DNA of 64,000 nt from Mycoplasma marinum (GCF_004335975.1 NZ_PSZO01000001.1:26795-90794), one strand, 5' to 3'; shown: positions 32,153-44,647, counted from the stretch's first letter. The notes: generated from the sequence alone by a model not told the origin. Numbers and translations are program-made.

Positions 32153-33106
32153 TTATGACTGCAAAGCAGTTACTAAGATTGTATTGTATACATCATTAAT
32201 TGTTGAACCCCTTGATAAATCATTTACTGGTTTATCCAATCCAGTTATTATAGGACCTATTGCTAGAAAATTACCTAATCTTTGAGCAATTTTATATCCG
32301 ATATTACCGGCTTCCAAAGAAGGAAAAACAAAAACATTAGCTGAACCCTCAAAAGATTCTTTTTTATATTTCATTTTTCTTATATCGATATCTAATGCAG
32401 CATCAAATTGAATTTCTCCAATAGCTTTATTTTTATCCCCTGTTTTTTCATTAAATAAAATCGTTGCTTCTTGAACCATTGATGCTCTCGGATGCTTTGC
32501 AGATCCTAATGTTGAAAAAGATAAAAATGCTATCTTAGGTTCCATGTTGAGTTGTTTAGCAAAAGAAGAAGAGTTATTTGCTATATCTACCAATTGTTCT
32601 TTATTTGGTTCAGGAATAACAGAGATGTCAGTGAATAAATATGTTTCATCTTCTTTAGACATTACCATTGATGAAGAAATAGTTTTAACTCCTGCCTTTG
32701 GCCCTATAACTTTAAAGGCTGGTCTTAAGATTCCTGAAGTTGGATAACTAAGTCCTCCAACAACTCCATCAACTTCATTACTTTTAAGTAATAGCATAGC
32801 AAAATAGGGAGGTTCAAATATATTATTTTCTGCTTGTTCCCTTGTTTCTTTACCTTTTCTTACTTTTAAATATAATTCAATTAGTTCTTCTTTTTTAGAT
32901 AAATAATCATCGATAATAATATATCTCAATGATGGTTCTTTAATATCTTCTTTACTTCTAACTAAAATAGAAACATTCACAAGACCTTGTTCTTGATGTT
33001 TCTTGGCAGCTTCAATACTTCTCGAATCTAAACCATCAATTAGCAAAATATGCTTTTTATTTTGATTGTTTTTTAAAATAGAAATCAGTTTGTTTTCAAA
33101 TGACAT
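32153..33106 (-). CDS. pta: Phosphate acetyltransferase
   Basis: Converts acetyl-CoA and phosphate to acetyl phosphate, which acetate kinase can use to make ATP. The 317-residue protein has the Pta C-terminal domain: GGLSYPTSGILRPAF, FLSFSTLGSAKHP and the C-terminal FVFPSLEAGNIGYKIAQRL. It lacks the extra N-terminal domain of enteric Pta. AAGGAG precedes the ATG, and a TATAAT lies about 35 nt upstream. No ackA lies next to it. Confidence 0.95.
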   Translation of the reverse strand: MSFENKLISILKNNQNKKHILLIDGLDSRSIEAAKKHQEQGLVNVSILVRSKEDIKEPSLRYIIIDDYLSKKEELIELYLKVRKGKETREQAENNIFEPPYFAMLLLKSNEVDGVVGGLSYPTSGILRPAFKVIGPKAGVKTISSSMVMSKEDETYLFTDISVIPEPNKEQLVDIANNSSSFAKQLNMEPKIAFLSFSTLGSAKHPRASMVQEATILFNEKTGDKNKAIGEIQFDAALDIDIRKMKYKKESFEGSANVFVFPSLEAGNIGYKIAQRLGNFLAIGPIITGLDKPVNDLSRGSTINDVYNTILVTALQS

Positions 33107-33235
33107 TTTGTCTCCTTAATTGTAAATTTACTCTTAAATTATATAATCAATACATGGTTAAAAGACAAATATAATTATTTCTAATTAAAAAAATATTGTA
33201 TTGCTTCAAATTTTAAGAAAAATTTTTAAATTTTA

Positions 33236-33275
33236 TATTGAATAAACAATAATATTGCTAATTGTTTATTCAATA
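33236..33275. repeat. Perfect 15-bp inverted repeat between pta and the ATPase operon
   Basis: TATTGAATAAACAAT and its exact complement flank a 10-nt loop. It lies just after the ATPase-operon terminator (on that strand) and upstream of the pta promoter. It has no long T-run of its own, so it may be a second terminator, an mRNA-stabilising stem, or a protein-binding site. Confidence 0.65.
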
Positions 33276-33280
33276 TATTT

Positions 33281-33312
33281 AAAAAAACTCCTGCGGAATC
33301 AGGAGTTTTTCA
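33281..33312 (-). terminator. Intrinsic terminator of the ATPase operon
   Basis: An 11-bp stem (AAAAACTCCTG with CAGGAGTTTTT), a 6-nt loop, and then T-run on the minus strand. Confidence 0.9.
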
Positions 33313-33345
33313 AGACTTTTAAAGTCATTGTTTATTGCTTTAATT

Positions 33346-33549
33346 CTAACTCATCGCTAAGTTTAGCATAGTGACGAATAGACTTCCTACGCCATATCCA
33401 AGTGCAATAGATACAACTAAATATAAAGCTAGTCCAAAAGACTTATGAGTCTTTCTAACGACTTTTGTTCAATCAACTACAATTAGTATAAAACCAACTA
33501 AGAAAGTTGAGATTAAATAAATTAATATTTGAACTCATGCAGGTAGCAT
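33346..33549 (-). CDS. Small two-helix membrane protein, DUF1146/YwzB-like
   Basis: A 67-residue protein with two membrane helices (about residues 5-25 and 40-62) joined by a short basic loop (TKVVRKTHKS). Its ATG overlaps the atpC stop by one base. A small integral membrane protein of this form (DUF1146, TIGR02327) follows atpC in Firmicutes such as Bacillus, so position and size agree. Function is unknown. Two TGA are read as Trp. Confidence 0.75.
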
Positions 33550-33962
33550 TATGACCTACCAACACTAATTCTATTAATTGCCTTTTGAAGTGACAATTTT
33601 AATTTCATAACTTCTGCAGCGTCTTTTTGAGATTTAAGAGCTTGTTCAGCTTTTTCTTTTTCACTTTCAGCACGTTTAAGGTCAATTTTCGCTTTTTCCT
33701 CAACTGCATCAGTAATAATAGTAACTGAAGTTTTATCTGCGTATAGCAGCCCACCGGCAATAGCACAATCCATATAATTGTCCTGCCCTTTTGTTCCGAT
33801 GATTAAAGGTGAAATTTCTATCGAACCTACAATTGGAATTCTTCCTGGTTGTAAACCAATATATCCTTCTGTTGTTTTAACAGTGACTATTGATACTGGT
33901 TGATTATAGAAAATACCTTCAGGAGTAATTATCTTAAGATGTGTTCTGTTTTTATCTGCCAT
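33549..33962 (-). CDS. atpC: F1Fo ATPase subunit epsilon
   Basis: The central-stalk subunit that couples rotation and inhibits ATP hydrolysis. The 137-residue protein has the N-terminal beta-sandwich (TPEGIFYNQPV, GYIGLQPGRIPIVG) and a C-terminal two-helix domain. It follows atpD by 14 nt with AAGGGG as ribosome binding site. Confidence 0.95.
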   Translation of the reverse strand: MADKNRTHLKIITPEGIFYNQPVSIVTVKTTEGYIGLQPGRIPIVGSIEISPLIIGTKGQDNYMDCAIAGGLLYADKTSVTIITDAVEEKAKIDLKRAESEKEKAEQALKSQKDAAEVMKLKLSLQKAINRISVGRS

Positions 33963-33976
33963 TTAATACCCCTTTA

Positions 33977-36233
<2,257 letters not shown>

Positions 36234-36234
<1 letters not shown>

Positions 36235-37964
36235 TATTTCTTCTTAGTAGTTGTTTTCTTTTTTGTTGCTTTAGTAACTTTTTTTGTTGCGGGTTTTTTA
36301 GCTTTAGCTTTTTTTGCGGCAGCTTTTTTGGCTGGAGCTTTTTTTGCGGCAGCTTTTTTGGCTGGAGCTTTTTTGGCTGGAGCTTTATATTTACCTGGTT
36401 TTGCAACTTCTGGTAATTTATCGTTTTCTTTTTCGTTGTAGTTTGTTATTGTTGTAATGAATTTTTTAACAAATTCATGAATAATATATTTAATGTTGTC
36501 TTGTAATAGGTCATCGTAAGTTTTTGTTTCTGCTAAAACAGATTTTAAAGCTTTAGCGTCTTTATCTACATTAAAGAAACTAATAAGTTCTTCTTTAAAT
36601 CTGATAATTTCTTTTGCAGGAATAGGATTTACTAATCTTTCTTTAACTGCTAAAAGAATAATTGATTGATCAATTTGATCAATTGGAGCATATTGCCCTT
36701 GTTTTAGTATTTCTAATACACGTCCACCATGATTTAAAATAGCTCTTGTTGACTCGTCAAGGTCTGAACCGAATTGAGCAAAAGCTGCCATTTCATTATA
36801 TTGAGCTAATTCTAATTTTAAAGTACCAGATACTTGTTTCATAGCTTTAATTTGAGCTGTTGAACCAACACGAGAAACTGAAAATCCAGGATCCACAGCA
36901 GGTCTTTGCCCTGAGTTGAATAAGTCAGACATTGTAAATATTTGACCATCTGTAATTGAAATAACATTTGTAGGTATATAAGCTGAGATATCACCTGCTT
37001 GTGTTTCAATAATTGGTAAAGCAGTAATTGAACCACCACCATATTCCTTATTAACTCTAGCTGCACGCTCTAATAATTGAGAGTGTAAGTAGAATACATC
37101 ACCAGGATAAGCTTCACGTCCAGGTGGTCTTCTAAGTAGTAGTGATAATGTTCTATATGCAACAGCATGTTTAGATAAGTCATCATATACTACTAAGACA
37201 TCTTTCCCTTGTTCCATTCATTCTTCGGCAATTGTAACTCCTGAGTAAGGAGCAATATATTGTAAAGGTGCTAATTCTGAAGCAGTTGCAGTAACAATTG
37301 TTGTATACTCTAACGCTCCTGAAGCTTTAAGTTTTTCAACTATTTGTGCAACTGTTGAATTTTTTTGTCCAATAGCAACATAAACACAATTTACATTCTT
37401 ACCTTTTTGGTTAATAATCGCATCAAGAGCAATAGCTGTTTTACCAGTTTGTCTATCCCCGATGATTAATTCACGTTGTCCTTTACCAATAGGAATCATT
37501 GAGTCAATTGCAACAATACCTGTTTCTAATGGTTGGTTAACTTCTTCACGAGACATAACCCCTGGAGCAATTCTAAAAATTTCCCTTTGATTTTTCTTCT
37601 CGATAGTTTTTCCACCATCTTGCGCTTGTCCAAGTGCATTAACTACACGTCCAAGTAATTGATCCCCTGTTGGAATTGAGATAACTTTCCCAGTTCTTTT
37701 AACAGTGTCACCTTCTTTAATATTTTGGTCTGAACCCATAAGTACGGCTCCGACTGCATCTTCTTCTAGATTAAGTGCCATTGCATAAACTCCGCCTTCA
37801 AACTCTAAAAGTTCTCCTAGCATTGCTTTATCAAGACCTGATACTAGAGCAATACCATCACCTACAGAAATTACTGTTCCAATTTCTGCAGTTTCAACTT
37901 TAGATCCGTATGACTTGATCTGTGACTTAATAACAGCACTAATGTCGCTTGCTTTTAAGGCCAT
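36234..37964 (-). CDS. atpA: F1Fo ATPase subunit alpha with a Lys/Ala-rich C-terminal tail
   Basis: The non-catalytic nucleotide-binding F1 subunit. The 576-residue protein has Walker [34 protein letters not shown] and the SVSRVGS segment. Bacterial alpha subunits are usually about 500-515 residues; here about 60 extra residues form a Lys/Ala/Pro tail made of repeated [15 protein letters not shown] units and then KKTTTKKK. The tail resembles histone-H1-like sequences and may bind RNA, membrane or the ribosome. atpH ends 2 nt upstream; the atpG ATG overlaps the stop. Confidence 0.97.
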
Positions 37965-37965
37965 A

Positions 37966-38508
37966 TTATTGTACCTGCCCTTCTAATAATTGTTGTCTTA
38001 GTTTATTTATTTTTGTAGTTACAGAATTATCAAGAACTTGATCTTCTACTACTACCTTGATACCAGAAATTAATTCAATATCAATTTTGTTAGTTAATGT
38101 AACAGCAAACCCAAGTGTTTTTGAAGAAGTTTCTTCAATACCCTTAATTTGTTTTGCAGTTAATTTTTTTACAGAATATACAATTCCTTCATGAATGTCA
38201 TTAATATCATTAATAAATGAAATCATTTTTTTGAGTGAAGGTATGATATATTTTGTCTTCTTTCTTTCTACTAAAAGTAAAATGAAATTTTCTAAAGACT
38301 GTTCTAATTTACCGCCGAAAGTTTCTTTGGCTAAGTCCAGTTTTTTCTTAGTTTCAATATTATATGAACTAAGGATTTCAACATATCCTGAATTCTTTGT
38401 TAACACATCAACGATAATTGTTGATTGTTCTTTGTATTCGCTAAGTTTCTTTTCTTCTTTTGCTATATCAAGTAATGCTAATGAATATCCGTTAATGTAT
38501 TCTTGCAT
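37966..38508 (-). CDS. atpH: F1Fo ATPase subunit delta
   Basis: Links F1 to the peripheral stalk. The 180-residue protein starts [20 protein letters not shown] and ends with the conserved C-terminal domain ([20 protein letters not shown]). Its ATG overlaps the atpF stop by one base. Confidence 0.95.
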   Translation of the reverse strand: MQEYINGYSLALLDIAKEEKKLSEYKEQSTIIVDVLTKNSGYVEILSSYNIETKKKLDLAKETFGGKLEQSLENFILLLVERKKTKYIIPSLKKMISFINDINDIHEGIVYSVKKLTAKQIKGIEETSSKTLGFAVTLTNKIDIELISGIKVVVEDQVLDNSVTTKINKLRQQLLEGQVQ

Positions 38509-39053
38509 TATGCCTGTTTAATAAAGTCGTTAACAAGTTTTCTATTAACTTTGCTATCAACTTCTTTTTCAACTATTTTTGCAGCAGCAGCTAGAGCAAC
38601 TTCAACTATTTCTTGTTTAGTTTCACGTTCTAATCTAACTTTTTCTGCTTCAATTTCTTGCTTAGCATCAGCTAGAATTTTTTTAGATTCTAATTTTGCA
38701 CTTTCGTTAATTGCAGATTTTTTAAGTTCCGCAGCAATTTTAGCATCTGAGACTATTTTTGCAGACTCAACTCTTGCTTCAACTAATTCTTGATTAGCTT
38801 TTTCTCTATCATTTGTAGCTTCAACTTTTTGAGCATCAGCTGCATCGATATTATTTTGAATGTATGCTTGTCTATCAGCAACCATTTTCTTAACAGGTTT
38901 TCACACTAAGAGTGTAAGAACTATAAGAAGAATGGTAAATGCTAATACAGTAGCAACGATTGTTACTCATGATGGAAATAAAGCACTAAATTTATCATTT
39001 AAATCTTCAGATAAATTTGCACGTTGTTCCACTAAAGATGTAATCTTGTTCAT
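38508..39053 (-). CDS. atpF: F1Fo ATPase subunit b
   Basis: The peripheral-stalk subunit: one membrane helix at about residues 28-50, then a long charged coiled coil. Length 181 residues. The start lies 10 nt after atpE with no clear ribosome binding site, so translation likely depends on coupling to atpE. One TGA-coded Trp is in the membrane anchor. Confidence 0.95.
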
Positions 39054-39063
39054 TTTTTAGTAA

Positions 39064-39360
39064 TTAGTAAACGAAGATTAAAAGAATTGAAATGATTAGC
39101 GCGTAGATAGCTGCAGATTCAGCGATAGCTGAACCAACAATCATCATTGTACGGATTTTTGCTTCTGCTTCTGGGTTTCTACCAACAGCTTCAGCGGCTC
39201 TACCAGCGGCAATACCTTGACCAGCACCAGCACCAGCTGCACCAACCATTGCAAGTCCTGCACCAACAGCAACTAGTCCATAAGCAAGTCCTGTACCTGT
39301 AGATATATTTGTGCTAGCATTTTTAACAATACTTGCGTTTTGTGTGATAAGTTCTATCAT
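39064..39360 (-). CDS. atpE: F1Fo ATPase subunit c
   Basis: Forms the proton-driven c-ring. The 98-residue protein has an N-terminal extension of about 20 residues, then two membrane helices with the Gly/Ala-rich first helix and the proton-binding Glu in SAIAESAAIYAL. AAGGAG precedes the ATG. Confidence 0.97.
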   Translation of the reverse strand: MIELITQNASIVKNASTNISTGTGLAYGLVAVGAGLAMVGAAGAGAGQGIAAGRAAEAVGRNPEAEAKIRTMMIVGSAIAESAAIYALIISILLIFVY

Positions 39361-39416
39361 AATATTTCTCCTTTAAATTTATATTTTATTTATATATTAA
39401 TTGTTTGTAAGCAATT

Positions 39417-40184
39417 TTAATTTGTTTGTGTTTTTAGCTTTCCTTTTTGTTTAGCAAATGCGATAACTTTTTCATCTTTAACTACTGGACGTTGTTCATC
39501 ATTCTCTACTGTTTCTAGTGATCAATACACTGTAGTAAGAAGAGTGAAAACAAATCCTTGTATAATTCCGTCAAAAACATCAAAGTAGAAATGTAGAGGT
39601 GGTGCTATTAGTGAACCCAATAGATTGACCTCACCTAAATAAGGAATGTGTGATCACATTGCCCCTGTTAGGTGATATACAAGAAACATAATAGTTGACC
39701 CACCAATCATATTTCCGAATAAACGGAAAGAGATTGAAATAAGTGGTGTAAACTGTCCGATTATTTCAAGAGGATTTAAAAATTTCTTGAAGAATCTGTG
39801 TTTCTGATACATAATACCAACAACATATATTCCTATTCAAGTAACCATACCAAGTGTTAGGGGTACTGAATAAGATGTTGTAGGTGGTTCTAAACCTATT
39901 AGTCCAAATAAGTTACCTACCATTAAAAATGTTAATAGTGTGAAGATGTAAGGTGCTACAGGTTGTAGCTTGTTTTCTCCGGTAACAGATTTGAATAAGT
40001 TGTCAACTCCCATTACATATTGTTCTGCAACAAATGCGACACCTTTTGGTGCTTTGTTTGTTTGTGTTTTCTTTACTTTGCTATAAATGATTATTGCGAT
40101 AACTATAAGAATAATAGTTACCAAAATTAGTGAAACAAGTTGTGGTTGTCATCATTTTCCAATGTTTTTAGCTATTTTATCCAT
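39417..40184 (-). CDS. atpB: F1Fo ATPase subunit a
   Basis: The proton half-channel subunit. The 255-residue protein has five to six membrane segments and the essential Arg in SFRLFGNMIGG. Several TGA-coded Trp occur. The ATG overlaps the end of the AtpI-like gene by 8 nt, so it is part of the same operon. Confidence 0.95.
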
Positions 40185-40632
40185 TTTCACTCTCCTTTTG
40201 TTTCTTTTTAAAGAAACTAGGGATGTGAACAACAAATATACTTATAGCCACCATACTAATTCCCACTATAAATGTTATGAAATGAACTGGACTGAGTAGA
40301 GATTTAATTCCACCTTGTCCAAATCCATAACCTTGTGTAGAACTATCAATTGCAATGATAGCTAATACACATATGACGTATCAAGTCATTTGAAATGTTA
40401 TTCTAGCAACTCCAAATAGAGATGCTATTTTTTTGCTACGCTTTTTAGAAAGCATTTTTTTTGCTGAGAAGGCATTAAACATGAATGATATAAAAGAAGC
40501 AAAAACCCCTATTACAAATCCAATTAAAAGAGTCCAGTTCCAAATAGCAATTACACCAAAAACAATTATCAATATTGAACTGATAATCGCTAAAGTGATT
40601 AGTATTTTTCTCATTAAAGAATCTTTTAGCAC
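40177..40632 (-). CDS. AtpI-like small membrane protein, first gene of the ATPase operon
   Basis: A 151-residue protein with four hydrophobic segments and a basic loop after the second (KKMLSKKRSKKIAS). It is the first gene of the operon, as AtpI is in other bacteria, where it helps assemble the c-ring; sequence identity to AtpI is not obvious by eye. The start is GTG at 40632, preceded by GGAGG. Confidence 0.75.
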
Positions 40633-40680
40633 TTATACCTCCGGGTATATTTAGGAAGTCATTTTTAATTAAACAAAAAC

Positions 40681-40705
40681 ACTTGGGATTAACCCAAAGT
40701 TTTAA
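40681..40705 (-). terminator. Hairpin in the leader between glyA and the ATPase operon
   Basis: ACTTTGGG and CCCAAGT pair with one bulge, followed on the minus strand by TGTTTTTG. It could end the glyA transcript or act as an attenuator for the ATPase operon. Confidence 0.5.
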
Positions 40706-40794
40706 CTTAATTTATATTACTTTGTAATACCCAATATAATTTTACTCCTTTTTGCATTATTTGGAAAAGAAAATTAGCATAAAAAAAATAGAAA

Positions 40795-42042
40795 CTAATA
40801 TTTAGTTACTATAGGAAAATCATTAATTAGTTTTTCAACTCTTTTTTTAAGCGATTCCATTATTTTTTGATCATTTGAGTCTTTTAATGCTGAGTGAATA
40901 ATATCAGTGATTTCAACAAAATCTTTTTCTTTTAAACCCCTTGAAGTCATTGCGGGAGTCCCTAGTCTAATCCCTGATGTTACAAATGGAGATTCAGTAT
41001 CGTTTGGGACCGTATTTTTATTGATTGTTATACCAAGTCCTTGAAGTATATTAGAGGCATCTTTACCAGTAATTCCGTAACCTTTTTTTACATCAACAGT
41101 GAATAAATGAGTGTCTGTTCCACCAGAAACAACTGGAGCGCCTAATTCAATAAATCTATTGGCAAATGCATCAGCATTTTTAATAATTTGTTCTTGATAT
41201 TTTTTGAAAGAAGGTTTAAGCGCTTCTCCAAAAGCAATTGCTTTTCCAGCAATGGAATGCAATAATGGTCCCCCTTGATATCCTGGAAAAATTCATCTAT
41301 TTATACTCTTTGCAACTTTTGGATCATTTGTAATTATTAACCCACCTCTTGCACCACGTAATGTTTTATGAGTAGTAGATGTTATAACATCAGCATATTC
41401 AACAGGTGATGGATGCAATCCAGCAACTATAAGACCAGCAATATGAGCAACATCAGCCATTAATTTCGCACCAACCGCATCAGCTATTTCCTTAAATTTT
41501 GAAAAGTCAATAGTTCTTGAATAGGCAGAAGCACCACAAATAATTAAATCAGGTTTTGTTTCTTTAGCAATTCTTAAAACTTCATCATAATCAATAAGAC
41601 CATTATCATCTACACCATATGATACTGGATTATAAAAATTACCAGAGAAATTAATTTTGTAACCATGTGTTAAGTGTCCACCAGCATCAAGAGACATACC
41701 TAAAATAGTATCTCCTGGTTTAATTAAAGCGGCAATTGCAGCAGCATTAGCAGATGAACCTGAATGTGGTTGAACATTGGCAAATCCAACATTGAATAAT
41801 TTTTTAATTCTTTCAATTGCAGCATTTTCTACTATATCAACAAATTCTGTTCCATCATAGTATCTTTTACCTGGATAACCTTCTGCATATTTATTTGTTA
41901 ATACTGATCCAGTAGCTTTCATAACATCATCCGAAACATAATTTTCAGAGGCAATTAATTCAATATGATTTTGTTGCCTTTTAAATTCATTATTAATAGC
42001 CTCTTGTATTACTTTATCTTCTAATTCTATTTTTTTATACAT
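40795..42042 (-). CDS. glyA: Serine hydroxymethyltransferase
   Basis: Converts serine and THF to glycine and 5,10-methylene-THF, the main one-carbon source; it uses pyridoxal phosphate. The 415-residue protein has the PLP-lysine motif in [14 protein letters not shown], the DVAHIAG active-site segment, and the [11 protein letters not shown] loop. One TGA-coded Trp. AGGAG precedes the ATG. Confidence 0.97.
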
Positions 42043-42126
42043 TTTTTCTCCTAAATATTACTTTTTAAAAGTATTTAATTAAATTATAAAGGTAAATTAC
42101 AAATACTTATTTAAAAAAAGGCAATA

Positions 42127-42152
42127 AAAAAATAACCTCTTTGAAAAGTTAT
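42127..42152 (-). terminator. Intrinsic terminator of rpsB-tsf
   Basis: Stem AATAAC with GTTATT, extended by an imperfect inner pairing, and then seven T on the minus strand. Confidence 0.7.
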
Positions 42153-42166
42153 TTTTTTTGAATTAA

Positions 42167-43039
42167 TTAAGCACTCATTTGAGCTGCAACTTCTGCTGCA
42201 AAATCAGATTCTTGCTTTTCAATTCCTTCACCAACTTGGAATCTAGTCATAGCTAATGCTGTTGCATTTTGCCCTTTAAGATATTTAGAAACTGGCATTT
42301 TTTCCATTACGAATTCTTGGTCAACTAATGTTAAGTCAGAAAGAACTTTTCTTAGTTTTCCTTCAGCCATTTTTTCCTTAATATTTTCAGGTTTTTGAAC
42401 ATCTTTAAGTTCATCCATGATTTCAGCTTTAAATGCTTCAATTTTTTCTTGAGGCATTGAAGATGCATCAAGGAATTCTGGATTCATAGCTGCGACATGC
42501 ATTGAAACATTTTTAGCTGCTTCTGCATTTCCACCTTCAATAGTAACTAATGAAGCAATTTGTCCGTTAGCATGTGTATAAGCTCCTACGAATTGATTTT
42601 CTAATTTAATAATTCTAGTTGCTCTACGGAATGAAATTTTCTCACCGATTGTAGTTGTAGCTTCCATACATAATTCTTCAACAGTTTTACCGTTGATAAC
42701 TGCTTTAGCTGCTTCTGCATCGCTTGAGAAATCAATTGAAAGTAAACCTTCAGCAATTTCCTTAACTAATTTTTGGAATTGAGCATTTTTTGAAACAAAA
42801 TCAGTTTCTGAATTAATTTCAATCATAACTGCTGCTTGATCATTTTGTGCTGTTGATACAAGACCTTCAGCAGAAATTCTATTAGCTTTTTTTGCTGCTT
42901 TAGCTGCTCCTCTTTCTTGTAATCATTCAATAGCTTTATCGATGTCACCATCTGTAGCTTCAAGAGCTTTTTTAGAATCTAAGATTCCTGCTCCAGTTCT
43001 TTGTCTAAGTTCTTTAACTTGTAGTGCTGTAACTGCCAT
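42167..43039 (-). CDS. tsf: Elongation factor Ts
   Basis: The nucleotide exchange factor for EF-Tu. The 290-residue protein begins with the UBA-like domain ([20 protein letters not shown]), followed by [11 protein letters not shown] and two core subdomains. It follows rpsB by 9 nt with AAGGAG, the usual order. Confidence 0.97.
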
Positions 43040-43048
43040 TTTATCTCC

Positions 43049-44062
43049 TTACGCTTTCAAAGCTTCAATAAGCTCTGCTTTTTTTAGTGTTGAGTAACCT
43101 TTAAGTTTTTTAGCTTTTGCCATTTCTCTTAATTCTGCAACTGTATGTGATGATAAGTCTTTTGATTCTTCTTTAACTTCTTTTTTAACTTCTTCTTTTT
43201 TAGGTTCTTCTCTTCTTGTGTTTGTTCTTTCATTTCTATTGAAAGGTCTTCTATTATCATTGAATCTTCTTGGACCTCTATTGAAAGTTCTTTCTTTTCT
43301 TGGTTCTTCTGGTAAAACAATTTCTTCATCTGATTTAAATGCAAATAATTCTGTTCCACCTTTAGCTGAAGCAATAGCATCTGCTAAAATTGTAAGAATA
43401 AGTGTGATTGATTTTGCTGAATCATCGTTTGCGGGGATAGCGATGTCAACTAATGAAGGATCACAGTTAGTATCTGTTATACCAACAATTTTCATTCCTA
43501 ATCTTCTTGCTTCTTTAACAGCATTTAGGTCATGTTGAGGGTCAACCACGATCATAACGTGAGGTCTACCTTTCATGTTTCTAATACCGTTTAAGTTTCT
43601 TTGTAATTTTTCTAATTCTTTAGTAAATAATACACCTTCTTTTTTAGTGTAACCTACGTAACCAGCTTCTTGTAATCTTTCAAGTTCTTGCATTCTTCTA
43701 ACTCTTTGGAAGATTGTTCTATTATTAGTTAAGATACCACCTAATCATCTTTCTGATACATATGATTGTCTAACTCTTAAAGCATTTTCTTTAACTGCTT
43801 TTTTAGATTGTTTTCTTGTACCAACAAAGATAAATGATGCATCTCTTGATGCAAATTTGCTAATAATTTGGTAAGCAAATTCTAAAGTTCTTTGTGTTTG
43901 TTGAATATCAATAATATGAGTACCTTTTTTAGCCATATGGATATAAGGTTTCATTTTTGGGTTTCATTGAGCTGTTCTGTGACCGAAGTATGTTCCAGCT
44001 TCAAGAAGTTTTTGTTTAGAAACAATTTCTTTTTTTGCTTCTTTTTGTACGTTTTCTGACAT
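43049..44062 (-). CDS. rpsB: Small ribosomal subunit protein uS2 with a C-terminal Rho-N/SAP-like extension
   Basis: The 30S head protein uS2, with [35 protein letters not shown] and DTNCDPS. Bacterial S2 is usually about 240-260 residues; this one has 337. The extra part, from about residue 245, has an Arg/Asn-rich stretch ([17 protein letters not shown]), a Lys/Glu linker, and a final domain of about 35 residues resembling the Rho N-terminal/SAP fold ([20 protein letters not shown], then KKAELIEAL). That suggests an extra nucleic-acid-binding arm. Confidence 0.95.
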
Positions 44063-44180
44063 ATTTGTCTCCTTAATGTTTGTTGTTCTGCCCATAGATT
44101 CTAACGCTAAGCACTTTTCTCAAGCACACCCTAGCGAATCCTCTGTGGTGATTGATGAATTTTCCAATGAGGAATAATTC
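44063..44180 (-). promoter_or_regulatory. Structured 5' leader of rpsB
   Basis: About 118 nt between the promoter and rpsB. GATTC near 44142 pairs with GAATC near 44096, enclosing GCTA/TAGC and a small GTGCTT/AAGTGC hairpin. A structured leader before rpsB fits control by free S2, known in other bacteria; this example is inferred from folding by eye. Confidence 0.55.
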
Positions 44181-44186
44181 TTATAA

Positions 44187-44215
44187 ATTTTACCATATTT
44201 CTTCATTAAATGCAA
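44187..44215 (-). promoter_or_regulatory. rpsB-tsf promoter
   Basis: -35 TTGCAT (44210-44215) and -10 TAAAAT (44187-44192) on the minus strand with an exact 17-bp spacer, one of the few clear two-element promoters here. Confidence 0.7.
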
Positions 44216-44270
44216 ATTTTAGACTAATTAAATTTTTGAATATTTTTACCCTAAAATAAGAAAATGGCAT

Positions 44271-44290
44271 AAAAAAACATCCGTATGGAT
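44271..44290 (-). terminator. Terminator after the last tRNA-Val gene
   Basis: Stem CATCC with GGATG and then seven T on the minus strand. It shares 12 nt (GATGATATGGTG, plus strand) with the copy at 44424-44446. Confidence 0.75.
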
Positions 44291-44294
44291 GATA

Positions 44295-44370
44295 TGGTGG
44301 AACGTGAGGGGCTCGAACCCACGACCCTCGCCTTGTAAGGGCGATGCTCTCCCAACTGAGCTAACATTCC
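44295..44370 (-). tRNA. tRNA-Val (anticodon TAC), second copy
   Basis: A full cloverleaf with encoded CCA. Anticodon loop CTTACAA gives TAC. The acceptor stem starts GGAATGT, with one T-G wobble against ACGTTCC; the other copy at 44727-44802 has GGAACGT and is otherwise nearly identical. It has its own -10 (TATAAT near 44381) and terminators on both sides, so it is a separate unit. Confidence 0.95.
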
Positions 44371-44423
44371 GCTTAAATATTATACACTATTTAACATAAC
44401 TCAATAATAAAAAAGAATAAAAA

Positions 44424-44446
44424 AAACATCCTTTATTGGGATGATA
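44424..44446 (-). terminator. Terminator after tRNA-Leu
   Basis: Stem CATCC with GGATG (loop CAATAAA) and then eight T on the minus strand. It ends the main tRNA operon before the second tRNA-Val copy. Confidence 0.75.
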
Positions 44447-44531
44447 TGGTGCGCGGAGAGGGACTTGAACCCTCACACTGTAAAGTACTAGTGCCTAAAA
44501 CTAGCGCGTCTGCCAATTCCGCCACCCGCGC
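44447..44531 (-). tRNA. tRNA-Leu (anticodon TAG)
   Basis: An 85-nt class II tRNA with a variable arm. Anticodon stem CTAGT/ACTAG with loop TTTAGGC gives TAG. Acceptor GCGCGGG pairs with CCGCGC plus wobble; CCA is encoded. Confidence 0.95.
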
Positions 44532-44568
44532 AGGGTTTAGGTTAATTTGGTGTCGTTAATTAGACATA

Positions 44569-44644
44569 TGGTACGCCCTAGAAGATTCGAACTTCTGACC
44601 CAATGGTTAAAAGCCATTTGCTCTACCAACTGAGCTAAGGGCGC
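44569..44644 (-). tRNA. tRNA-Lys (anticodon TTT)
   Basis: A 76-nt cloverleaf with loop CTTTTAA, anticodon TTT, encoded CCA and TTCGAAT in the T arm. Acceptor GCGCCCT pairs with AGGGCGT, with a G-T pair at position 1-72. Confidence 0.95.
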
Positions 44645-44647
44645 GTA

